From contig CASEZU010000121.1 of assembly GCA_949292445.1 (NCBI GenBank), forward strand, positions 1 to 8,081: a stretch of DNA of 8,081 nucleotides. Direction: 5' to 3'. The stretch comes from an uncultured Spirochaetales bacterium (GTDB lineage: Bacteria > Spirochaetota > Spirochaetia > Sphaerochaetales > Sphaerochaetaceae). The stretch's first letter is position 1. The number at the start of each line of letters is the position of its first letter. Below the pieces are notes generated by a model, which saw only the letters and a program-made list of their open reading frames with translations, made no database searches and was not told the DNA's origin. This document shows, piece after piece, positions 1 to 6,039 of this stretch. The position numbers and the translations under genes were made by a program.

Positions 1-167
1 GATATCGTCGTGCCAAGGCAGATGGTGAGGGAGATGAAGCCTGCGTATGATACGGGAACTCCGAGATCCTGGAACATCATCGGCCATGCAGCCCCGAGCA
101 TCGAGTCGGGGAGGCCCAGCGATATGAATGCCAGATAGATAATGACCAGCAGCATAAGTGAGAACAT
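1..167 (-). CDS. MFS transporter, N-terminal fragment (runs off the left edge)
   Basis: The visible 55 residues are very hydrophobic. They begin MFSLMLLVIIYLAFISLG, a first transmembrane helix, followed by GLPDSMLGAAWP, a signature I associate with the first loop of major facilitator superfamily permeases of the sugar/fucose-permease-like type. A second helix starts near residue 41 (YAGFISLTICLG). The start ATG is well fixed: an in-frame TAA lies four codons upstream, and a TTGGCA/TAAACT promoter places the transcription start on this ATG. There is no Shine-Dalgarno. It diverges from an AraC regulator across 123 bp, the usual arrangement for a transporter controlled by its neighbour. The substrate cannot be read from this fragment; sugar or another small organic solute is an inference. 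The rest of the protein (MFS members are usually about 400 residues) lies outside the window. Confidence 0.8.
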   Translation of the reverse strand, partial: MFSLMLLVIIYLAFISLGLPDSMLGAAWPMMFQDLGVPVSYAGFISLTICLGTTI

Positions 168-173
168 GGCTGG

Positions 174-202
174 AGTTTAGCATTCCGCATTATCTCTGCC
201 AA
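174..202 (-). promoter_or_regulatory. Sigma70-type promoter of the MFS gene, leaderless geometry
   Basis: Read on the minus strand: TTGGCA (202-197, five of six matches to TTGACA), a 17-bp spacer, TAAACT (179-174), then six bases and the ATG at 167. The spacing predicts transcription starting at the A of the start codon, so the mRNA would have no 5' leader. Confidence 0.6.
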
Positions 203-237
203 ATCCCGTGAACGGACACGCTGATGCCATATTCCGC
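182..237. promoter_or_regulatory. Possible operator half-sites between MFS and AraC genes
   Basis: The heptamer ATTCCGC occurs twice in the same orientation, at 182-188 and 231-237, each in a GC-AT-rich context (GCATTCCGCAT and CATATTCCGCCAT). The first copy lies inside the spacer of the MFS promoter, and the second lies just upstream of the AraC -35. AraC-family proteins commonly bind direct repeats, so these could be sites for the divergent regulator. Two 7-mers in 123 bp is weak evidence. Confidence 0.3.
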
Positions 238-255
238 CATTCAGGTCTGTGTTTC

Positions 256-284
256 TTGATGAAAGCGCCGCCGAGTGATATTCA
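256..284 (+). promoter_or_regulatory. Candidate promoter of the AraC-family gene, leaderless geometry
   Basis: TTGATG (256-261), a 17-bp spacer and TATTCA (279-284) are followed by six bases and the ATG at 291. The -10 is imperfect (final base A instead of T), but the spacing matches the other promoters of the window and supports ATG 291 over the in-frame ATG at 306. Confidence 0.4.
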
Positions 285-290
285 GAAGCC

Positions 291-1088
291 ATGACAGGTC
301 ATGGGATGCTGATTCATGAGCGCGTGATAGGGGAGACAAGCACGGTCTGGGATTTCTCCGATGATGCGGAGCTTGTCGTTGCCTGGCACGGATCGGTTCG
401 GGTCATTGCCGCTGATGGTTTCCAGGTCTTCACGCTGCGCGAGAAGGAGGGTGTCTTCATCCCGCCCCGTGTGATCTCTTCGGTGGTTGCCGCAGCCGGA
501 AGTGCCGTAATCCGCATCCTTTCATTCCCACTTGCTCTTTTATGGGAGGATGAGGAGAGCGCTGTCTACAGGAAGTATTCGGAACCTCTTCTCTCACTCG
601 GATGCGCTGTCTCCCTTTCCCCAACTGCGGCCGGACAGGCGCTGAAAGCATATGATGTGCTTTCTGAACACAGCTGGTGCTACGAGCTGGAGGCACGTTC
701 CCTGATAGTCTCCGTGCTGATCGCCATATTGATGGAGAATGAGGGCAGGGCGGAAAAACGTGCATTTGCAGAAGGCAGGCTCCTTAACATGATGACTTTC
801 ATCAAGGAGCACTACAGCGAGGCTGTTTCGCTGTCGGACATTGCAGCAGCCGGAAATGTCTCCGAGCGTGAGTGCCTGAGGTCTTTCCGCAGGACGCTGG
901 GAACGTCACCTGTACAGTATCTCATCTCATACAGGCTCTCGGAGAGCGTGAAGCTCCTGGAGTCCACTGAACTCGGCATTGCGGAGATAGCCTGGCGTAC
1001 GGGATTTGAGAATCCTTCGCATTTCTCCAGATCATTCAGGGCGCTTTACGGCTTTTCTCCGACCCAGTGGAGGCGCCGCAGGCTCTGA
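291..1088 (+). CDS. AraC/XylS-family transcriptional regulator
   Basis: This is a 265-residue cytoplasmic DNA-binding protein. Residues 1-80 form a beta-rich segment with a cupin-like sensing-domain pattern (ELVVAWHGSVRVIAADG, then FTLREKEGVFIPPRV), expected to bind a small ligand. Residues about 163-262 are a classic double helix-turn-helix domain: first HTH near 181-203 (LSDIAAAGNVSERECLRSFR), second near 229-251 (GIAEIAWRTGFENPSHFSRS), then the conserved YGFSP-W end. Total length is typical for cupin-plus-HTH members. The start at 291 has no clear Shine-Dalgarno but fits a promoter ending six bases upstream; ATG 306 is the alternative. It diverges from an MFS transporter, its most likely target. 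Its last 18 codons overlap the convergent amidohydrolase gene. The inducer is unknown. Confidence 0.93.
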   Translation: MTGHGMLIHERVIGETSTVWDFSDDAELVVAWHGSVRVIAADGFQVFTLREKEGVFIPPRVISSVVAAAGSAVIRILSFPLALLWEDEESAVYRKYSEPLLSLGCAVSLSPTAAGQALKAYDVLSEHSWCYELEARSLIVSVLIAILMENEGRAEKRAFAEGRLLNMMTFIKEHYSEAVSLSDIAAAGNVSERECLRSFRRTLGTSPVQYLISYRLSESVKLLESTELGIAEIAWRTGFENPSHFSRSFRALYGFSPTQWRRRRL

Positions 1089-2330
1089 GAGGCCGAGGAA
1101 ACGGAGCATGTTGGTCTCTCCGATTGCGGATATCTCCTCATCTGTGAAACCTGAGCGCTCGAATATCGATATGTACTCAGTGTAGGATTCCACCTTCAGG
1201 AGGTTCACTGAGAAATCAGAGCCGAAGAGGATGCGGCTCAGTATCCTTTCCCTGTCACCGTCCTTCTGGTCATTCAGAAAGGAGAGAAGATCGGAGTAGA
1301 ACTCCGGTGTGCAGCCGGAGAATGAGACATCCGCATAGACGCCGCTGAAGTCCTTCATCAGCGATATGAGGGACATGAACCATGGACTGTCCGGGTGGTG
1401 CTTGAGACGCGCAGCGATGCTCTGCACATTGCTTCTGGATGCGATTGCATACTGCTTACCGAAATGGGCGAAGTCGATTATCAGATCAGGATAGTTCTCC
1501 AGCACCGTCCTCCATGCTGCCGGATCGGTATATGACCATGCCTCCTCTGCGGAGATCCCCCTGAATCCCTGGTCATCGCAGTGGGTTATGACGGGTATCC
1601 TGTTCTTCTCGCACCAGGCATAGAGCCATCTGTGCTTTTCCAGCGTCTCTCTGTCATTAGGCCACGGCTTGAACCCTAGCGGAGGGTATATCTTCACGCC
1701 GTAACAGGGTTTCTGCGGCACTTCATGAGGGCGATGCATCCTGTGGGATGTGTTCATGTATCTCTGGAAAAGCTCCTCCATGAAGCACTGCGAATGCAGC
1801 CTCGGATCTATTCCAAGAAACGGGTAGAACTCGAAAAGCCCTTCCGGGCGTTTCCTGTAATAATAGCGCATCCCTTCGACAGTGGCCTCAGCATAGGGGA
1901 TTATCTTGTCCTCGGCAGGAAATGAGTAGTAGATGCTGTCGATTGCTTTCTGGTCCTGTGAGAAGTCCATCAGCAGCGGCACCATGATGAGCTTCTCCGC
2001 CTCCAGTGCCCTTATGTGGAAACGTCCGCCGTGGATGAACGGCAGGAACGGGGCATATTCATGCTTCCTTTCCGAGCTGTACATGCCCTCGAGGTCATCC
2101 TCCATCATCACGAAAGTCTCCCCGATCGGACGGGAGAAAGCGCTGAGCGTGTTGGTGAGGGTGTTGAGGAAATTGTTTCCCTTCATCATCTGCGGCGTGA
2201 TGATGTAATTGGACGCCGCATTCGCGGAGAGAATCCCCGCTGCCGAGTCATAGAATGAGTTGAGGAATGAGGCGAAGTTCGGCTCATTCATCGTCATGAC
2301 ATGGAAATGGCAGTCGGAGAAGTACTTCAT
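1032..2330 (-). CDS. Metal-dependent amidohydrolase (TIM-barrel, amidohydrolase_2-like)
   Basis: A 432-residue soluble protein with the ordered metal-site motifs of the amidohydrolase superfamily: HxH at 8-10 (DCHFHV), a lysine at 213 in GVKIYPPLGF, His250 in VITHCDD, His289 in DFAHFG and Asp372 in LFGSDF. These are seen directly; the inferred role is hydrolysis or decarboxylation of a small substrate in the cytoplasm. The segment about 40-200 (FHIRALEAEKLIMVPLLMDF and FEFYPFLGIDPR) is longer than in minimal members and probably shapes the substrate pocket. The ATG at 2330 is the only usable start: the glnS stop is in frame upstream, and later Met codons would lose the HxH. It has no Shine-Dalgarno or evident promoter and follows glnS by 39 bp, so it may be read through from glnS. 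The proline- and arginine-rich last 18 residues lie antisense to the AraC gene. Substrate unknown. Confidence 0.88.
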   Translation of the reverse strand: MKYFSDCHFHVMTMNEPNFASFLNSFYDSAAGILSANAASNYIITPQMMKGNNFLNTLTNTLSAFSRPIGETFVMMEDDLEGMYSSERKHEYAPFLPFIHGGRFHIRALEAEKLIMVPLLMDFSQDQKAIDSIYYSFPAEDKIIPYAEATVEGMRYYYRKRPEGLFEFYPFLGIDPRLHSQCFMEELFQRYMNTSHRMHRPHEVPQKPCYGVKIYPPLGFKPWPNDRETLEKHRWLYAWCEKNRIPVITHCDDQGFRGISAEEAWSYTDPAAWRTVLENYPDLIIDFAHFGKQYAIASRSNVQSIAARLKHHPDSPWFMSLISLMKDFSGVYADVSFSGCTPEFYSDLLSFLNDQKDGDRERILSRILFGSDFSVNLLKVESYTEYISIFERSGFTDEEISAIGETNMLRFLGLSEPAAPPLGRRKAVKRPE

Positions 2331-2344
2331 TGTCTTGGGAAAGA

Positions 2345-2360
2345 GGCCGCCTGAGCGGCC
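2345..2360 (-). terminator. GC-rich hairpin between glnS and the amidohydrolase gene
   Basis: A perfect 6-bp inverted repeat (GGCCGC, 4-base loop, GCGGCC) sits 9 bases after the glnS stop codon. On the minus strand it is preceded by AAAACGG and followed by TCTTTCCC, so the U-run is poor. It looks like a weak or attenuating terminator for glnS and leaves only 14 bases before the next start codon. On the plus strand it is followed by CCGTTTTGTT, a better U-tract, so it could also stop antisense transcription coming from the AraC side. Confidence 0.5.
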
Positions 2361-2369
2361 CCGTTTTGT

Positions 2370-4061
2370 TCAGAGTCCCATCTTCTGCTTCATCTTCGAC
2401 CAGGAGTCCTTGAGTGTGACGGTCCTGTTGAAGACGAGGTGGTCAGGTGTTGAGTCGACGCTGTCGGCCATGTAATAGCCGTTGCGTATGAACTGGAGAT
2501 ACTCTCCGCTCTTCGCTGTCGCCGCTTCCTCCTCAATTCTCGCATCGGGGATCACTATGAGCGAATCCGGATTGAGGTCATCGAGATAGTTGCCGGTTGC
2601 GGCTCCAGGATTCTCCGCTTTGAATAGCTTGTCGTACTGCCTTACTTCTGCGGTTATCGAATGGGCGGCAGATACCCAGTGGCTTGTTCCCTTGACCTTC
2701 CTGCCGTCGGCTGTCGTTCCTCCCTTCGACTCCGGATCATAGGTGCAGTGCACAGCTGTGATATTGCCTTCAGTATCCTTTTCGACGGAGACTGCCGTCA
2801 CATAGTAGGCATGCTTGAGCCTTATCTCATTGCCGGGGTAGAGCCTGTGGTATCCCTTGACAGGAACCTCCATGAAGTCCTCCCTCTCAATGTAGAGCTC
2901 CTTCGTGAAAGCCACCTTGTGCGTGCCGGCAGACGGATCCTCCGGATTGTTCTCGGCATCGAAGTATTCCGTCCTGTCCTCAGGATAGTTGTCGATGATT
3001 ATCTTCAGCGGGTCGAGCACGGCCATGAGCCTCTTTGCCCTCTTGTTCAGGTCCTCGCGGACGCAGAACTCCATCAGGGAGTAATCAACGACGGACTCGA
3101 CTTTGGCGACGCCTACGCGCTGTACGAAATCCTTCATTGCCTCAGGGGAATAGCCCCTTCTCTTGATACCTGCGATCGTGGGCATCCTCGGATCATCCCA
3201 GCCTGATACGAAATTGTTGTTCACAAGATAGAGGAGCTTCCTCTTCGACATCAGCAGATAGCTTATGTTGAGCCTGGCGAACTCATACTGATGCGGGGTG
3301 TGCTCAATGCCGTCGATCGATGTCGCCCAGTCATATGCCGGACGGTGGTCCTCGAACTCCAGTGTGCAGATCGAGTGCGTGATTCCCTCTATCGCATCGG
3401 AGATGGGGTGGGTGAAATCATACATCGGGTAGATGCACCACTTCTTTCCTGTCCTCGGATGCTCGGCATACTTGATCCTGTAGAGCGCTGGGTCGCGCAT
3501 ATTGATGTTGGGGCTTGCCATGTCGATCTTGGCCCTGAGCGTATACGCACCCTCCGGGAACTCCCCGTTCTTCATCCTCATGAAGAGGTCGAGGTTCTCC
3601 TCCACTGACCTGTCGCGGTCGGGCGAGTTCTTTCCCGGCTCTGTGAGCGTTCCCCTGTACTCCTTCATCTCCTCCGGAGTGAGGGAGTCCACATATGCTT
3701 TCCCTTCCTTGATAAGGCGGACGGCGATATCGAAGAGCTGGTCGTAGTAATCGGAAGCATAGTATGTCTTTTCTCCCCAGTCAAAACCGAGCCAGTGGAT
3801 GTTGTCCTTGATTGAGTCGATGTACTCCTGCTCTTCCTTTGCCGGATTCGTGTCGTCGAGCCTCAGGTGGCATGTGCCGCCATACTTCTCGGCGAGGCCG
3901 AAGTTGATGCAGATAGCCTTGATGTGGCCGATGTGCAGATAGCCGTTGGGCTCCGGCGGGAAGCGTGTTACGATCTTGTTCCCCGGTACTCTTCCCGACT
4001 TGAGATCATCCTCGATGATCTTCTCCAGAAAGTTGAGCGGCCGCTCTTCCTTGTTTTCCAT
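2370..4061 (-). CDS. glnS: Glutaminyl-tRNA synthetase
   Basis: It charges tRNA-Gln with glutamine using ATP in the cytoplasm (class I aminoacyl-tRNA synthetase). At 563 residues it is close to the E. coli enzyme (554). The Rossmann catalytic domain carries the HIGH motif at 43-46 (PPEPNGYLHIGH) and the KMSKS-equivalent MSKRK at 271-275. RLDDTNP (67-73) and YPMYDFTHPISDAIEGITHS (211-230) are GlnRS-type active-site segments that separate it from GluRS. The C-terminal part (about 340-563) shows the two beta-barrel anticodon-binding domains, including YHRLYPGNEIRLKHAYYV. The ATG at 4061 has an AAGGA Shine-Dalgarno about 10 bases upstream, unlike most genes here. A 72-bp upstream gap separates it from the preceding same-strand gene, and its leader holds an inverted repeat. 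Presence of this enzyme implies direct charging of tRNA-Gln rather than sole dependence on the GatCAB route. Confidence 0.98.
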   Translation of the reverse strand: MENKEERPLNFLEKIIEDDLKSGRVPGNKIVTRFPPEPNGYLHIGHIKAICINFGLAEKYGGTCHLRLDDTNPAKEEQEYIDSIKDNIHWLGFDWGEKTYYASDYYDQLFDIAVRLIKEGKAYVDSLTPEEMKEYRGTLTEPGKNSPDRDRSVEENLDLFMRMKNGEFPEGAYTLRAKIDMASPNINMRDPALYRIKYAEHPRTGKKWCIYPMYDFTHPISDAIEGITHSICTLEFEDHRPAYDWATSIDGIEHTPHQYEFARLNISYLLMSKRKLLYLVNNNFVSGWDDPRMPTIAGIKRRGYSPEAMKDFVQRVGVAKVESVVDYSLMEFCVREDLNKRAKRLMAVLDPLKIIIDNYPEDRTEYFDAENNPEDPSAGTHKVAFTKELYIEREDFMEVPVKGYHRLYPGNEIRLKHAYYVTAVSVEKDTEGNITAVHCTYDPESKGGTTADGRKVKGTSHWVSAAHSITAEVRQYDKLFKAENPGAATGNYLDDLNPDSLIVIPDARIEEEAATAKSGEYLQFIRNGYYMADSVDSTPDHLVFNRTVTLKDSWSKMKQKMGL

Positions 4062-4078
4062 GATTCACCATCCTTTTC

Positions 4079-4117
4079 AGACCTTCCATAGGGTCCTTGC
4101 AGAGATGATGGAAGTCT
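4079..4117 (-). promoter_or_regulatory. Inverted repeat in the glnS leader
   Basis: The arms AGACCTTCCAT (4079-4089) and ATGGAAGTCT (4108-4117) are complementary over 10 bp with one bulged base, around an 18-base loop. On the glnS strand the hairpin would end 8 bases before the AAGGA Shine-Dalgarno, so it could influence translation or mRNA stability, or be a dyad operator. There is no U-run behind it, so it is not a standard terminator. An AT-rich stretch just upstream (4118-4128, reading CAATATATGTT) may hold the glnS -10, but I see no convincing -35. Confidence 0.45.
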
Positions 4118-4133
4118 AACATATATTGCCGTC

Positions 4134-4547
4134 TTAGAATACCTCGAGCGTCACCTCGCCGCTGCCTTTTGCTGCCAGCCCGAATGATGCGGAGGTTGTA
4201 AAGGAATCCTTTTCCAGGGTGAGCACAGTCCTTTCCCCCGATATGAATGTGAGCTTTTTCCCGTTCTTCACGAGCCTCAGCGTACTGAAACCCTCTGAGG
4301 GCAGCTCAGTCCTGACACCGCCGAAGGAGAGCACGGTTCTTTCTCGGCCGAACACCACATATTCCTCCGGTGTGTGAAGAAGCACGAAGGCCGTGCTTGC
4401 CGTGGATGAGCATGAAAGCGAGATCTCTCCTTCCTCTCCGATGATGAAATAAACGGAATGGGCATCCGATGATCTGAATGACAGTGAGTGGAGGGTTGCT
4501 CTGACCTTCTCCGGTTTCGAGATCCATATTGCCTTCTTGGTGTTCAT
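4134..4547 (-). CDS. Small beta-rich protein, possibly concanavalin-A-like fold
   Basis: A 137-residue protein without signal peptide or membrane segment, so probably cytoplasmic. It is almost entirely alternating hydrophobic strands. The C-terminal half (FSTLRLVKNGKKLTF, then VLTLEKDSFTTSASFGLAAKG and GEVTLEVF) follows the pattern of laminin-G/concanavalin-A-like sugar-binding domains found at the end of some glycosidases, where a residue-rich strand pair precedes a glycine-containing turn and a final strand. No catalytic motif is visible, so the family call is a fold-level guess. ATG 4547 is preferred because a perfect TATAAT ends six bases upstream. An in-frame GTG at 4601 would add 18 residues, run through that promoter and reach the last base before the divergent gene's ATG. 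It diverges from the PfkB-like gene and lies upstream of glnS on the same strand. Confidence 0.7.
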   Translation of the reverse strand: MNTKKAIWISKPEKVRATLHSLSFRSSDAHSVYFIIGEEGEISLSCSSTASTAFVLLHTPEEYVVFGRERTVLSFGGVRTELPSEGFSTLRLVKNGKKLTFISGERTVLTLEKDSFTTSASFGLAAKGSGEVTLEVF

Positions 4548-4553
4548 ACTGCG

Positions 4554-4559
4554 ATTATA
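4554..4559 (-). promoter_or_regulatory. Perfect TATAAT -10 directly before the beta-rich protein gene
   Basis: On the minus strand TATAAT is separated from the ATG at 4547 by exactly six bases, which predicts a leaderless transcript. No good -35 is found at 16-18 bp; the best TTG-like hexamer (TTGCCT, 4579-4574) is at 14 bp. Confidence 0.55.
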
Positions 4560-4566
4560 ACCGCTC

Positions 4567-4595
4567 TTGAACGAGGCAATCCATAGGGGTAGACT
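4567..4595 (+). promoter_or_regulatory. Promoter of the PfkB-like gene, leaderless geometry
   Basis: TTGAAC (4567-4572), a 17-bp spacer and TAGACT (4590-4595) are followed by six bases and the ATG at 4602. This promoter is back to back with the TATAAT of the divergent gene, so the whole 54-bp intergenic region is promoter sequence. Confidence 0.6.
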
Positions 4596-4601
4596 TTGCA
4601 C

Positions 4602-5165
4602 ATGATCGCAGTAATCGGAGAGATGGCAGTATCATTCATCCCCGCTGAAGGGAGCTGGGAGAGGGAATTCTCCGGCCTCGGATACGAATGGGCCGCGAGG
4701 CTCAGGGAAATGGGCAAGGATGTCCTTCTTCTTACGGTGCTTCCTCATGGCAGGACCGGTAGGGACATGGCTGATGAGCTTGTGCGCCTGGGCGTTGTGT
4801 TCGATCCCGATATGCGCGCGCCTCTCAATCCTGCCGTGGTGATTGACGGCGAATGGCTTCTGAAAGGATCTGCACCTGTTTCTCTTTCCACTGAGAAGCT
4901 TTCTGATGCCTTCTCATATTTCAGCGATATAGAATCTGTGGTCGTATCAGGGACGATCCTCTCATACAACCCGGCAGCCTCGGCTGTCCTCGATGCCGTA
5001 TCCTTCATGAATCCGCTTCCCAGAGTTGCTGTAGACACAGGGTATCCTGAGGCTGCGGAAGGCAATGCCTCGATACTTGAGAGAACGCTTTCCGGTTTCA
5101 GGGCCTCCGTTCCAGGCGTGCTGATCAGTAGCGACAGGGATGAGGTGCTATCCCTCGTCAGATGA
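4602..5165 (+). CDS. Short PfkB/ribokinase-like protein lacking the ATP-binding C-terminus
   Basis: The 187 residues align by eye with the N-terminal two thirds of PfkB-family sugar kinases: MIAVIGEMAVSFIP strand; SGLGYEWAARLREMGKDVLLLTVLP in place of the usual GG-x-N-x-A region; GRTGRDMADELVRLGVVFD; a lid-like stretch LNPAVVIDGEWLLKGSAPVS; VVVSGTIL; and VAVDTGYPE where kinases have a DPN-R strand. The protein then ends near residue 187, whereas family members are about 300. The catalytic GAGD loop and the ATP-binding region are therefore absent, and I see no continuation in other frames downstream. It may be a sugar-binding pseudokinase or a decayed gene. ATG 4602 fits its promoter; an in-frame TTG at 4596 with AGGGG six bases upstream is the alternative. 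Its stop overlaps the convergent HAD gene by 8 bp. Confidence 0.78.
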   Translation: MIAVIGEMAVSFIPAEGSWEREFSGLGYEWAARLREMGKDVLLLTVLPHGRTGRDMADELVRLGVVFDPDMRAPLNPAVVIDGEWLLKGSAPVSLSTEKLSDAFSYFSDIESVVVSGTILSYNPAASAVLDAVSFMNPLPRVAVDTGYPEAAEGNASILERTLSGFRASVPGVLISSDRDEVLSLVR

Positions 5166-5964
5166 CCCCTAATCTCTCGAGGGCGTAGGCGATCCCATCG
5201 CTGTTATTGGAGAGTGTTATGAAGGAAGCGGCTGCCTTGGCTGCCTCAGATGCGTTCTCCATCGCTATTCCGAGCCCTGCAGCGGCTATCATTCCGGCAT
5301 CGTTGTCCCAGTCCCCGAAAGCGATTGTCCCGCTGGTTTCTATTCCGAGATACTCAGAGACGATCGCGAGGGCATCTTTCTTGTCGATGTCAGGTGGCAG
5401 CACCTCGAAATTTGTCTCGCCGGAGCTTATCACCCTCGCTTTGTCTCCGACAACCGGCCTCAGCTCATCCATCAGCTCTTCCAGTTTCTGCCGACTGCTG
5501 TCCTTTACAAGTATCTTATAAGGATGTTCACCTGTTGCCTCGGCCACTCTCTCCGGGTCGGAGATATCCATCCTCACTCCCACATCCCCGCATATCCTGT
5601 TCTGCAGCTTGTACCATGAATCCTCAGCATCGATTGCGTAGCGCGTTTCGCAGAAGGCTATCAGGGAGGAGGCCTTTCCCCTGAGATAGGATGCGGCTTT
5701 CCTGTAGACATCCTCATCGATGCGCCTTTGCCGGAGATACCTGCTGCCGTCTTTGATAAGGGCTCCGTTTATCGCGGCGTAGATCACCGGAATGCCGAGC
5801 TGCTCTGCGGCTCTTTCCATTCCCGTTATGTATCTTCCTGATGAGAGGACTATCCTTATTCCGTTCGAATACGCTTTCCTCAGTGCTGCTGCGGTGCGCT
5901 CTCCGACAGTGAGGTCGGAACGGAAGAGCGTGCCGTCTATATCTGTGAAGATGGCTGAGTACAT
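5158..5964 (-). CDS. HAD-superfamily hydrolase, Cof type (subfamily IIB)
   Basis: This is a 268-residue cytoplasmic phosphatase, normal length for Cof-type enzymes, which dephosphorylate sugar phosphates, flavin mononucleotide or other small phosphoesters. Motif I is DIDGT with nucleophile Asp8 and acid/base Asp10; motif II is SSGR (41-44); motif III lysine is in PDIDKKDAL (Lys195/196); motif IV is GDWDND (217-222) for Mg2+ binding. The alpha/beta cap lies between residues about 80 and 190, as expected for IIB members. ATG 5964 directly follows the GCGCT bases after a TATAGT hexamer; there is no Shine-Dalgarno. It is convergent with the PfkB-like gene (stop codons interleaved) and divergent from apbE. 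FMN phosphatase activity would suit the flavin neighbour, but this is speculation; the substrate cannot be read from sequence. Confidence 0.93.
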   Translation of the reverse strand: MYSAIFTDIDGTLFRSDLTVGERTAAALRKAYSNGIRIVLSSGRYITGMERAAEQLGIPVIYAAINGALIKDGSRYLRQRRIDEDVYRKAASYLRGKASSLIAFCETRYAIDAEDSWYKLQNRICGDVGVRMDISDPERVAEATGEHPYKILVKDSSRQKLEELMDELRPVVGDKARVISSGETNFEVLPPDIDKKDALAIVSEYLGIETSGTIAFGDWDNDAGMIAAAGLGIAMENASEAAKAAASFITLSNNSDGIAYALERLGVI

Positions 5965-5970
5965 AGCGCT

Positions 5971-5999
5971 ACTATACCCGGATGGAGGCGGAGGGAGAA
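5971..5999 (-). promoter_or_regulatory. Promoter of the HAD gene, leaderless geometry
   Basis: On the minus strand TATAGT (5976-5971) is followed by exactly six bases and the ATG at 5964. The hexamer 17 bp upstream is TTCTCC, a weak -35. This supports ATG 5964 as start with no mRNA leader. Confidence 0.5.
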
Positions 6000-6003
6000 G
6001 TGG

Positions 6004-6032
6004 TTGCTTTCGTCTTGGCGCTGTGGGATACT
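6004..6032 (+). promoter_or_regulatory. Candidate promoter of the apbE gene
   Basis: TTGCTT (6004-6009), a 17-bp spacer and GATACT (6027-6032) are followed by seven bases and the GTG at 6040, giving a near-leaderless start. The same TTG at 6004 could instead be a start codon, since GAGGGAG (5991-5997) precedes it at Shine-Dalgarno distance. The two readings are mutually exclusive. Confidence 0.4.
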
Positions 6033-6039
6033 CTGGCGT

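Noticed and set aside
207..220. CGTG/CACG small palindrome in the MFS/AraC gap
   Set aside because: Four-base arms are too short to distinguish from chance.
77..292. 71-codon minus-strand open frame across the MFS/AraC gap
   Set aside because: It overlaps the MFS start in another frame and crosses both promoters, and its composition is not protein-like.
2661..3206. 181-codon plus-strand open frame
   Set aside because: It lies wholly antisense to glnS, whose protein is unmistakable, and its translation shows no family pattern.
4548..4601. N-terminal extension of the beta-rich protein from GTG 4601
   Set aside because: It would translate through a perfect TATAAT placed at leaderless distance from ATG 4547, and there is no Shine-Dalgarno.
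5250..5684. 144-codon plus-strand open frame
   Set aside because: It is antisense to the HAD gene and its Arg/Ser/Pro-rich composition is typical of a shadow frame.
4602..5964. PfkB-like and HAD genes as a kinase/phosphatase defence or toxin pair
   Set aside because: They are convergent rather than co-transcribed, carry no toxin motif, and the HAD protein is an ordinary Cof-type enzyme.
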